Shown here in pieces: positions 44,200 through 54,050 of a stretch of DNA of 64,000 nt. The stretch's first letter is position 1; each line of letters begins with the position of its first letter. Source of the DNA: Bidens hawaiensis (Eukaryota; Streptophyta; Magnoliopsida; Asterales; Asteraceae); the NCBI GenBank assembly GCA_021521415.1, contig JAIQDT010005462.1:62001-126000 (forward strand). The letters are read 5' to 3'. A program made the translations under genes and the position numbers. The notes under the pieces were generated by a model. It ran no database searches, had not been told where the DNA came from, and was given only the letters and a program-made list of their open reading frames with translations.

Positions 44200-47100
44200 T
44201 GTCACACCCCGACTAGCATAATGCGGAAGCGTAAAACGGAAATGTAACAGACACCTCTGGTATCAACAACATTGTTTATAAAGAAACATTACAACTAATT
44301 TACATTATATTACATTAGTCTATCTTTTATTACAAACTAGGTGTTACACCAATATATACTCATAAGCTACTCTAGCCATACTGGTAGCCTTGCCTCTATT
44401 CACACTGCATCGATCACATTTAGTAACAGGAAGCACACAATCACGGATTTTCCAACTTCGGTAACCCTGAAAAGCAGTTTAAAACGGGTCAACTACTGGA
44501 GTTGGTGAGTTTCACGAGTTTTAAGAAATCAGTAATGAGTATTCACAAGTCAACACTTGTAATCATGAAACAAGTATGTATGTATGTAAATGATGTATGT
44601 GATGTAATTATGCTAAGCTACAGTGAAGCCTGGATTGTTCGTGCTACGTGCCTCCATTTCCCACGCTCAATCAACCACTGTGGCTCCCCTTCCGCCCACA
44701 ACATGCCCCGGTAGCTATGTCTAACACTACATAGCCTGTATGTTTAAATATGGTCATGTGCAAACGGTGCTATGTGACACAGCAACCAGGCCGATTCCGT
44801 TTGGGTTTGTCAAACCAATAGTACTATTCACAAGCCACCGGCTCGAAGTTAATCACTGTGTTAGTGGGGACTTTCATGTGTTAGCACTTAGATAATTCAC
44901 ATCATCACATGTTTCAGGTATGTATATAGATATAAGCAAACATGCTTTTCACCCAAAAAGTTCGTAAAACAGTTTAAAAGTGGGGTCATGAAACTCACGG
45001 TTTAGTAGATAATCAGAACTGTATCGGCTCGTGGTTTGTTCGGTCCGCTATCAGTAGTTCCTATAATCAATATTATAATAATATTAATATTTTAATATTA
45101 TTATAATCTCAATACTAAACTGGGCTGTATAACTAATCTGGGTGTAGCTAGAACGCCCAGAAAGTGGCAATAGGCTTAGGTTGTGATGTTGTTCAATGTC
45201 TAATACTTAAAATTGAACTTGGCTCAGATTCCCGTTTTCCCAGCTGGGCCAAGTTGTTCGTTTACGCGTTCAGAAAACAGTTATGGGAAAATAAGCTTGG
45301 GTAAATGTATTGGCTAACAAAATGATTAAGTTATAAAGAAAGATCACATATTGGGGTCCCGGATTAGCCACGGGGCCCGTTTCCGTTTATTCAGTTTGAT
45401 TTAAGAAGAAACGCGCACAATCCACCCGGATTGTCCAGGTTTCTCATAGAAAAGTTCATTTTCACTTAACTAGTCCAAAAATATGATTTTTGATCACCCT
45501 TGGTGTTTTGATATTCCAGCAGATTCACTAGTCGCGAACTTGCCGGTTTTTATAAAAACTGAATTTGTTTAATATTCATATTAGCATAATTAATTAATCG
45601 TTAATCATTAAATTATGAAAATTTAACCACTTATCAACTAAAATATGTAGATTTTTATAAAAATATTTCTGGAATTTATTTACTGATTTATTAATTTATA
45701 AAAATTCATTTTATCAGCTATATTTCGTCTGAAAATCGTCCGTTTATCCCAAACAATTTTCAAAAATTCCACAAAAATTCCTGAATACTCAAATCATGTC
45801 CTAAAACAACCTGTATCGATTCCAGAATGTAAAAAGCTCGTGCGATATTCTTTTCGGCCCAAATTCGGGTGTAAAAATTCACACGAACGAAAATAAACAA
45901 AACACCTTTAAACTTCTCCAAATGATCCCAAAATTCATATGTGATCAAAATACAACAAATCTGAGTTCCCAGAAAAATTTCATAATTTTTGAAGTATTTT
46001 AGCTATTTTTCCCAAATAAACGTCCTAATTTGGTAATAAATTCGCCAAATATTCTCGGTTGGTCGAAAAATTACCAAATTTGAACAGGGACTTATTGACA
46101 TGGTCCCTGATGTCCCTTAAAAATTTCAAGTCCTAAGAATATGTACATCACAACCTTAACATAAATAGCCCGTAAGCGAGTATTTCGGCATTACCTTAGC
46201 GGGTTGGCTCGTTTCCGACCTTTTAATCAAGTTTTCAGGTTCTTGTGCTTCTAATCAAGCTAGGTACAAGTCCTATATCACAAACCAAACAATATTTCAT
46301 CAACATAACAGCCCTTAAGTTAGGGTTTCGGCTAGTGCACAAAAACGAACTTTTGAACCGTAAAAACGTCGTTTCAACCCTTTAATCCGTGTTTATGGCC
46401 AAAAAAATTATCAAAACAGGTTTCTTACCATGTGTATGATCAAAACATGTTTATGGACCATTTTTAGGATTTTTACACAGTTAGGAATGATTTTTAGTAA
46501 CCAAGACATGTTTTTATGGTATTAAACAAGTAAAAGCTACTTATTTAAGCTCCTTACCTTAGGTTTTCTTGCTGTTTTTGGCTGTAGCAGAGTTGTATCC
46601 AGAGTTTTCAAGAAATTATGTGGAAAAATGGCTTGGATCTAGTTTATATGTGAAAAGGAAATGAAGGGGGTGGGGTGGCGGCTGCGGCCGGAATCCATGG
46701 GCCCATTTTTGGGCCCATTTTGGCCCAAGTTTCTGATTTCTCAAGCCCAAATACGAAAAGCCCGGTCCAAATTTAGTTCGGGTTCGGTTTTTGGCGCGAA
46801 AAACTTATCGGGTGCGACAGACAGCGCGAAAACAAGTGTTTTTCGGCTAGTTTTGTGTAAAATTATAAAAACATACTATACGTTTGTAAAAATCAAAAAT
46901 ATTTTCACGGATCGCTTAAAACATTTCAAATAAGTGTTTGGTAAGTCTTTTTCGGCTTAACGGATGATACAATGCTTGGTTTGTAACTATCTTTCGAGTT
47001 TAAATCTATAGCGGGTGGTTAAACGAGCATGTTTTCGTTTAACTTGTTTGCTATCAAACTAAGGCCATATTTCTAATATTTTAGCTTGTATAGATCGTAT

Positions 47101-47243
47101 ATCACTTATAAATGGCCCCCTGAGATATCTGGGTCATAACCCGACCCGTTCGGTTAATCGTTCGTTTGTTACGCAAAAGGCGTTTATTTGCTTAATCGGT
47201 AAATACGTACTGAGGTGTACCTTGTTTTGGCTCAAATGTCACA
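44200..47243 (-). repeat. 5' LTR of Q1
   Basis: 3044 bases, TGTGACATTTGAGCC...GGGGTGTGACA in the element's direction. The AT palindrome at 45072-45107 is perfect. The promoter segment (TATA and donor) is at 46552-46650. Telobox-type AAACCCTAA on the minus strand lies near 46321. Confidence 0.93.
46552..46650 (-). promoter_or_regulatory. Q1 LTR TATA box and strong splice donor
   Basis: On the minus strand CATATAAAC (46650-46642) is a TATA box. About 85 bases downstream lies CCTAAG|GTAAGG with the intron start at 46557. Paired with the acceptor at 43654, this predicts a leader intron of about 2.9 kb removing U5 and the primer site from the mRNA. Confidence 0.55.
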
Positions 47244-47248
47244 CATAA

Positions 47249-48417
47249 CTCTTGGATAATTATAGATTTTTGTAATAATCACTCAAGAGTAGTTTAAAAT
47301 AGCTTATGCTGCACACTCACTTGACAAATAATCAACCAATTTTAGTGAATTAGCATCAACAGTCCGTTTAAACATCATTGTCAACATTCCCATTTTAAAG
47401 ATGATTAATTACTACTAATACTCCATTTGGTTCATGTTTATAATACGATTTATGTTTTATCAACCAAGCCCTTACAAGAATGGTTGTTACCCAGCTTATC
47501 ATCAAGCTCGATACTTGGTATCACTTTTAAGGTTTATATTATCCAAGGTCTCACAAGAATGGCAGTTTCCTGGCTTATCATCAAGCTCACTTGGTGTATC
47601 TTTTACGATTTTTTTAGCATTCATCATCAAGTGAAAATTACAACATAACATTTACTTTTTATAAACCAATCACATGTTTAACCTATATTATTAAACTTAG
47701 TTAAGATTCATTATAAACCAAAATGATACTATGAAAGTTTAGCGGCTTTAGCCGATACTAAGCATAATGTTATACTTCAAAGTAATAGATACAAATATGA
47801 TAAAATTAAAACAATCTAACCAAGTTGGATGACTAATCTTTGATGCTAATGACTTCTTTCAAAAGCTTAATCTCCTTTATCTTCAAAAGGTGGATGGATA
47901 AGATGATTCCCTTATTAATCGTGGTGAAAGGAGGTGGGTGAAGTGTTTTAAGTGTTCTTCAATGCGTCTTGAATGTGGTGGATGAGCGTTCAATTTATAG
48001 GCAGATCAGGGCTCTCAACGCGACCCGTGTTGACATGGGCACGACCGTGTTGACTCTTTTGTCTGATAGTGTTAAATGCTCGTTTACAAAAATTATAGTA
48101 GGAGAGTCTTGTCTGAGAACGGCCGGTGTTGATGCTAGACATGACCCATGCATGTTGATCCAAGAAGCTTCTGTTTTGTCTTTTCTATTGTACTATCACT
48201 AGGGGGCGTGTTGATGTCAACATGGCTTGTGTATTCATCAGTTTTGTTTTTTCCTCCTGTGCTTTCAACATGGGGTGTGTTAGTGTCAACATGAGCCCTG
48301 TTGTGACTTCTGAATTTTGTCTATTCCTCGAATGCTTGTAACATGGCCATGCCTTGCTTCAACATGGGGTGTGTTGAGTCGGTTTTCACAATTTTCTTCG
48401 TTTTTCTTTGTATATCA
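47249..48417 (-). repeat. 5' LTR of G, U3-side part
   Basis: It continues the LTR interrupted by Q1. The right end TATATCA (48417) mirrors TGATAAGC at 34273 (TGATA/TATCA in its own direction). On the minus strand it has CCTATAAATTGAACG, a TATA box near 47985-48000, preceded by a cluster of CAACATGG/GTGTTGA motifs (48010-48380). A roughly 68-base duplication (ACAAGAATGG to CTTATCATCAAGCTC) lies at about 47468-47530 and 47546-47606. No gene is seen. Confidence 0.68.
47468..47608. repeat. Imperfect tandem duplication, unit about 75 bases
   Basis: CACAAGAATGG...CTTATCATCAAGCTC...TATC-TTTTA occurs twice in a row with roughly 10-15 percent differences, inside the G LTR. Confidence 0.75.
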
Positions 48418-48469
48418 GCTCGTTTTATTCTTTAAGACTATATTTACTTAGAAATAGAAATTATAAACA

Positions 48470-49206
48470 TTAATGGTTATTTATTCTAATATTATTGCTG
48501 ATATTATGCCTATTTGGAGATATTTTAGTGCTGAAAAGATGTACAATTTTATATACATCAGCCATCATAAGAGTTGGCGGCTTAGCCTTAGTTTGGTTCA
48601 GATTGGCTTCTTGAGTTGGCGGTCTCGAACATTTCCACACAAAGTGTCCCAACATGTTATAATTATAGAACCGTCCTTTACTCAAACCTAGACCATGTCC
48701 TCTTCCACGGCCCCACTGGTCCTAATCTAAGGAGCCACAACCCCGATCATAATGTTTTCGGTCAAGATCGATAGCACGTCTTCCTTGATTATCGTTTTTG
48801 GCATACAATATTTTTCACATCACGACTGAGGATTCCTTGATTTTGATTCTCTCTACAAAAGCCTTTAACTTTGCTATACAATCTTCAAAAACCATCGTGT
48901 CTAGATCCACCCATTGCTCAATAGTTGCTACTATAGCAATAATTGATCTAGAACGTTATTGAGAAACTTTTTCACGAGTTCATCGTCTTCCATTAGACTT
49001 CCCAAACTATCAAGTTGTGACACGTATTTCGTTATCTTCCTGGCAATGTCTTTAGCAAATTCTTTTTCTCCCGTCTTCAATTGATTAAACTGTCGCTTTA
49101 ACGATCGTAAGCAAGCTTGCTGCACTCCATCAGCCCCAATGAATCTAACCCATAGCGATTCCCAAATTTCCCGAGCACTATGGGTTCTCACAAATTGCAT
49201 AAACAC
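48470..49206 (-). pseudogene. Copia-type gag remnant (C2)
   Basis: On the minus strand 49206-48931 encodes a Copia gag (UBN2-type) segment: REIWESLWVRF, LRSLKRQFNQLKTGE, DELVKKFLNNVL. After several stops (48930-48690) the frame GRFYNYNMLGHFVWKC (48685-48470) corresponds to the CCHC zinc knuckle, but its first two cysteines are replaced by tyrosines. A PTLMMADV-like tail follows. It is a decayed fragment; the rest of the element is not identified. Confidence 0.72.
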
Positions 49207-49995
49207 GTCTTCCGAAAGGGCTTAAACAAACAAACCTTTATATAGGATTAAACAAAACTTAAAAGACTAGGACAAAGAAAATAAATTTAAATAAAGATAT
49301 ACATAAAAAATAAATTAAATGGACACATTTGATCTCCTCCTTTTTCTCCTCTAGAGATCGACCTTACCACTCATCAGTTTTATCTTTAATGAATCGGGGT
49401 TATGTATACATTTTGATGAATGTTTTGTGACCTCATTGTTAATTATATAAATATCGTTGATGTCATTTTAGGATTATTGTTTTGACATACCTAAAAACCA
49501 TTTCACTCTTCTTTATAACAATGAAACTTTGTGTGATGTGGTCTTTATTAGTTATCAACTCATTATCCGACGCTATCAATAAAAATACCTTGTTCTCTTG
49601 TGATTATGACGAGAAATAAGTGTTGATAAGTTCCAAAATAAGATAATAAGAACATGTAATATAGAAGAATCATGTGTACCTTTTAGATCTGAGCACACTG
49701 AAAAGGAAGACATTTCTGATCTTGTTGATGAAGATGATCGAATTCCTATTTAGATTGTACCACTAGGATGGAGATGATGTGAGAAGATTAGCTTACGGTA
49801 TTAGAGAGAGAGAGCCGTGAATGGTGGTGATAGCTAATGTTTGGTGTTCATGCATGTTAGTCTCTCTAGTAAGTTCTTTATATACATGTACCCAAGGGGA
49901 AACCCTATTTGTGACAATAAGAGTAATTACGTCCATCGAATAATTACCGGTCCTGTGATATTTAGTTGAGTCAATGTTTTATATTTAGTTATATA
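49207..49995 (-). promoter_or_regulatory. Region upstream of C2 gag with LTR-promoter-like TATA box
   Basis: AT-rich, with no protein. On the minus strand CATGTATATAAAGAAC (about 49882-49867) is a good TATA box, followed in that direction by TTACTAGAGAGACTAACATG and a (GA)n-like CTCTCTCTC run (49805-49815). This could be the LTR promoter of C2, or of something unrelated. LTR ends and primer site were not found. Confidence 0.3.
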
Positions 49996-51036
49996 AATAA
50001 TCATAATAGCCATTTAATTAGTTAATATAAATATTAATGTTACAATAAGAAACGATGCAATGATGTGCTTGAAATTTGGGGTGAAGTTCGGGTTTGTTAA
50101 TAGGGTTTCGGGTTATGCTGGTCGGGTTATTCGGGTGTTGATGTTTGAAGTTATAGACATACTGCTCGATCATTGATCCAAATAAGATTTGGGTTAACGG
50201 TTTCGTGTTATTTGGTTTCTGGTTTATCCGGGTGGCATTCATCGGTATTCGGGTTTCTAACTAGAAGTTGAAATGCATACATTACAATTTAAAATTTAAC
50301 TTAGTATGCTATTCATTAGATAATAAGTACAAAATGTCAAATATAAAAACTCTTTAACATCATTCGTTCAAACAAGTGCAGTATACACGTATACTAGCCA
50401 AAACTGTCAAATTAGGCACAAAGCCAAAGCACAATAACCATTTGTATAAATGAAAAAGAACACGTCAATTTCGTTGTATTCACAACAAAAAGCATCATAT
50501 ATTTGCATGCATACAAACAACAAAAACAAAACATATAATATGAAAACTGGACTTTCTATATTATGTACTATATCTACATGTATAATTGACAATTTTTTTT
50601 TACGTAAATTTGGGTTAATCCGATGAAACTTTTTAACATAATTAATAAACCAAATACTAACTTTGGGTTTCAGCTTCCATCTTAGTCGGGTTTTGCTTTT
50701 TGGGTTCTATCTTCATTGTCGGGTCCATTTGAGTCGTGTCCGGTATTCAAGTTTCAGGTAAAAATGGCACCCCCATTCAAAAGAGTTTCTCTCAACAAGG
50801 AATCAAGATAAATAAACACTAGAACACGTAAATCAAAATAGTTTTGTCTCTCAACACCGAGTAAAGATAAAACACATAAATCAACTAAGTTACCTACTAG
50901 TTCAAATGGTAAATGCCAAATCATGTCTATTAAGGGTTCAGAGATCTAATTCAATTTTTTTCCTTTGAAAGGTGAACTTCATAAAACACATGTGAAAATC
51001 ACCCAATCTCAAGAGAAAAGGGGCCACCAAACTACA
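49996..51036. other. Unassigned AT-rich DNA
   Basis: No gene or RNA is recognised. Several CGGGTT/GGGTTT-rich patches (50085-50265 and 50685-50760) recall repetitive intergenic DNA. The part next to 51036 may be the 3' untranslated tail of the LINE fragment. Confidence 0.4.
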
Positions 51037-51391
51037 TCACATCATATGCGTATTACACCAAGACTTCCAATCTCTATCTTTGCTTTTGTGTCTATTACTA
51101 AACCATGAAAAACTAAGCGCCTTCACATCCGCTACAATCTCTACCACCTTGCATCGTTTGTCGTAAAAAAATCGTCTCATTTCTCGCTCTCCTAATCCGC
51201 CAACATGTCATAACCTCTGCTATAATAATTTCCTTTCACGAAGGAGATAATCCATCCATCCTATGCATCTCTACGACATCTTTTAAGCTAAAAGCAAAAA
51301 AATAGGTAAACCACACCACATTAAAATACCCTCCCACACCCCATAGAAAAATCGCAACTGGTGAATACATGATCCACTGTCTCCACCACAA
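51037..51391 (-). pseudogene. LINE-1 ORF2 C-terminus (zf-RVT region)
   Basis: On the minus strand a decayed frame shows VDHVFTSCDFSMG (zinc-binding zf-RVT motif of plant LINE RTs), then GNYYSRGYDMLAD, RCKVVEIVADVKALSFSW and RHKSKDRDWKSWC before TGA at 51037-51039. The ending (LSFSW...R.K....W..W) is characteristic of the last residues of plant L1 ORF2. There are several stops and small shifts. The 5' side ends at an A/T-rich (AAT)n stretch at 51392-51412, so the copy is 5'-truncated or broken. Confidence 0.62.
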
Positions 51392-53230
51392 AAAAAAAAT
51401 AATAATAATAATAAACCAGAATAACTAACCAATCAAAAAAATAAAGAAATTAAATTATACGATTTTTGATTTATAATTATTAACTAAAGTTCCCATTTGC
51501 TCTCTGCAATCTAACTTAGAGAAAAAAACGTTAGAAATAATCATGAGGACGTCCCTCTCTCTGGCCCCATTTTAATATTTCTGTTATGCTATATGTTAAG
51601 ACCCATGCAACAGCTCCAACAACAGCCCAATTAGCAGCCTAGCCAACAGCCCATCCGATTGACCCAATCGAGCAAAACAGGCCCAATTCAAGGTCACGTT
51701 CCCGTCACTTCATACATACATGTTCCTTTAATTTTCTTGTCCATGATGCCCGGCTTCTAGTTTTTCAGTTTGATTCTTCTATTTAAGTTTTGGTATGATT
51801 CAATAAAACGTATGAAAAAAAAGGATAAAAACATCTTCTTTTGTAAGCTTTTTTTTAAACTCTTTTAATTTTCAAAACCAATTGGATATAAATTGTTTTA
51901 GGTTGTTCATTGACCTTAAGTTCGTTTTCACTTAAAACATACTTAGTAATAAAAACTAGTTATTTACTAAACTTAGTAGCTGTGGCAGCTAAGAGTATGT
52001 AGCAAATACATACACGTCTGCATAAAGTGGCTAAAGTTTAGGGAATACATAGACAGTTACATAAAGTGGAGCAACAGTTTTCGCTTTTACAAAAGTATAT
52101 TCCTGACATTTGTATCATTAAAAGTCAGTAGTTGTGGCAAAGTTGGTTATGTTGGACGTTTTAAGTAGCGGCTATTAATGGCTGTAGATTTCTGTTAGCA
52201 AAATATTTTCCGTCGCAAAATCGCAGCTGGCTTGTCGGGATTATTCTACTAACCCGTAGTTGCTCAGTGGTAGTTGAAGAATTGTAGATTTTGTAATATG
52301 AGATATGCTAGTACTCGGGTTTTTTTTCGTGTCGGCTAACTAACTTAAATTTGCCATCAGTTACTCAGAAAATTGAGTGGAGTTGTGTCATATTACTACC
52401 TAGTCGCCTATTATCTCCTGCATATTTAGGTTTATGTTTATTCGTAGATCTTGGTATAGATAATCAGACCGACGTACCTGAGATTTCTTGGTGTGCCCTC
52501 CTTTTGTGATTGTGAATAAAGGCTTTTAACTCAGCATACACTAATGAAAGAGGTGGTTATACTCTCTGGTATGCATGAGCTTTTTGTGGCCGGTGGCTTT
52601 TGAATGACCACTTGGTGGGTGACTATTGGGCTTTAGTTTGAGTTATATTTGTGATGAGCTTCTTGAGTTTCAAGACCTTAGAACTCAAACTCTTACTTCA
52701 GCCGTCAATTAATGATGTGGTCTAAAATATACCAATTATTAAATAAATAATTTCCAACACTTTCATATACTTTTGAGCCGTATTTTTTGTTAAATATATT
52801 TCTATTTGGCTCATATTTGATTTTGTTGGTTTCAAGATACAATAAACTAAAATTGAATACTTTTACTATGATACCAAATAGTCAAATAATTATACTAATA
52901 ATAATAAGTTAATAATAATAAAAAGAATAAACTAATTTAAATAGTCAGGTTTGAAAACATAATTTAGTAAATTATTAAAGTATTCAAAGTATCCTAATAA
53001 ATCAATCTAACATGTAGCTTTGACTAGTGAATTAAAACATGGAGTTCAACTTTCAACAATTATGCTACATAATTAATTTATCTAGATATATTTGCAAGCC
53101 ACGATGCTCACAATTTTCAGAATGACCCACTAATTTGCCATTTAAATTCTTTGGGAGGTGGCCCAACAAATCGTAAAACAGCCCACTACAAAATTTGCAT
53201 AACCTACAGTAGGGTTGGACTTGGACATGA
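51392..53230. other. Unassigned AT-rich DNA
   Basis: It starts with an A-run and (AAT)n repeat (51389-51412). A stretch near 51600-51690 is rich in CAACAGC and GCCCA motifs. No protein of note was recognised in either strand. It may be U3 sequence of the LTR-like region that follows, or old intergenic DNA. Confidence 0.4.
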
Positions 53231-54050
53231 TGATATTATAAAGACTAGCAATTGGCATTAAGAGTGGCGGCTCCTGTTAGAAGGCAGACGGCAGAATTAA
53301 CGAAAAAGATTATTGGGCCAGCCGTGAAGCAGAGGAAGAAAAGTTAAGAACGCGTTGGTACAACTAGAGAGTGTTGGGCCTCAACAACTACTCGTTCATA
53401 ACACTATTTTCCAGTTTGAATTTATTATTTTCATTATGAATTCAGTGTTTGAACCTAATTACTATGTTTTATTTTTGAGTATGATTGTTGTCTAGATTTC
53501 CTTAGCTACCTAGGTTTTTGATGACTACTGTGTAATTTAAGAATTTTTATTGGTTTATGGTTTTATTGTTGGATTAATACTAAAGTAAAGACCTTTTTGC
53601 AATTGATTTGATGTGTTTGCATAACTAGTTTTGATTTATTATTAATCTTTGTTCCGCGTGCCTCTTGTTGAATGTCTTTTAGTTATAGACGCCTGTTTAG
53701 GTTGCTTACTATGTGTTTGTGATTATTTTATGATTTCACTAGACATAGTAATCCATAGGAACATTGGTTGGTGATTTGTTAGAGCTTTATATTCTACCTA
53801 TCTAGAGACTGAGAGGTAATAGATAGTCGGGTTGTCCTTGGGATTAGGTGTTTAGGCTAGAACGCTCTAATAGGAGGTTTCCTAGATTTCCCTAGTTCCA
53901 TTGTAATTCCGTGTCTTATCGATTGTTCTTAGGTTACGCCTTGCACTTTAGGGTGTATTGAGATAGCGAGACTGACAGGTAATATATCTTTTAGGGTACT
54001 TTAGTATTGATGGAGAGACTGATAGGTGATCCGACTAACCGGTAAGTTTA
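53231..54050 (+). repeat. Possible LTR R-U5 tract of an unidentified Athila/Tat-like element
   Basis: ATATTATAAAGAC near 53234 resembles a TATA box. Further on come repeated phrases GAGACTGAGAGGTAA, GCGAGACTGACAGGTAA and GAGAGACTGATAGGTGA with AGGTTTCCTAGATTTCCC, the style of U5 regions of Athila/Tat LTRs. It is cut at 54050 by Q2. The assignment is by style only. Confidence 0.35.

Larger units (their letters stand above)
34796..47243 (-). mobile_element. Q1: nearly complete Tekay-like Ty3/gypsy element with extra ORF
   Basis: 12448 bases with 3 kb LTRs at both ends, primer site, extra ORF0, gag-pol and polypurine tract, all oriented to the minus strand. Perfect CATAA duplications flank it (34791-34795 and 47244-47248). 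By eye the LTRs differ at a few percent of positions, so the insertion is recent compared with its neighbours. The only clear coding lesion is one missing base near 38315. Domain order and the C-terminal chromodomain put it with the Tekay-like chromoviruses. It is inserted in the LTR of G. Confidence 0.95.

Noticed and set aside
46661..46933. Open frame in the Q LTR antisense to the element, ending CKIIKTYYTFVKIKN and TDRLKHFK, seen also in Q0, the other Q1 LTR and Q2
   Set aside because: The shared amino acids reflect shared LTR sequence. The start and N-terminal half differ in every copy because of the promoter-module change, so a conserved gene is not supported without a substitution test.
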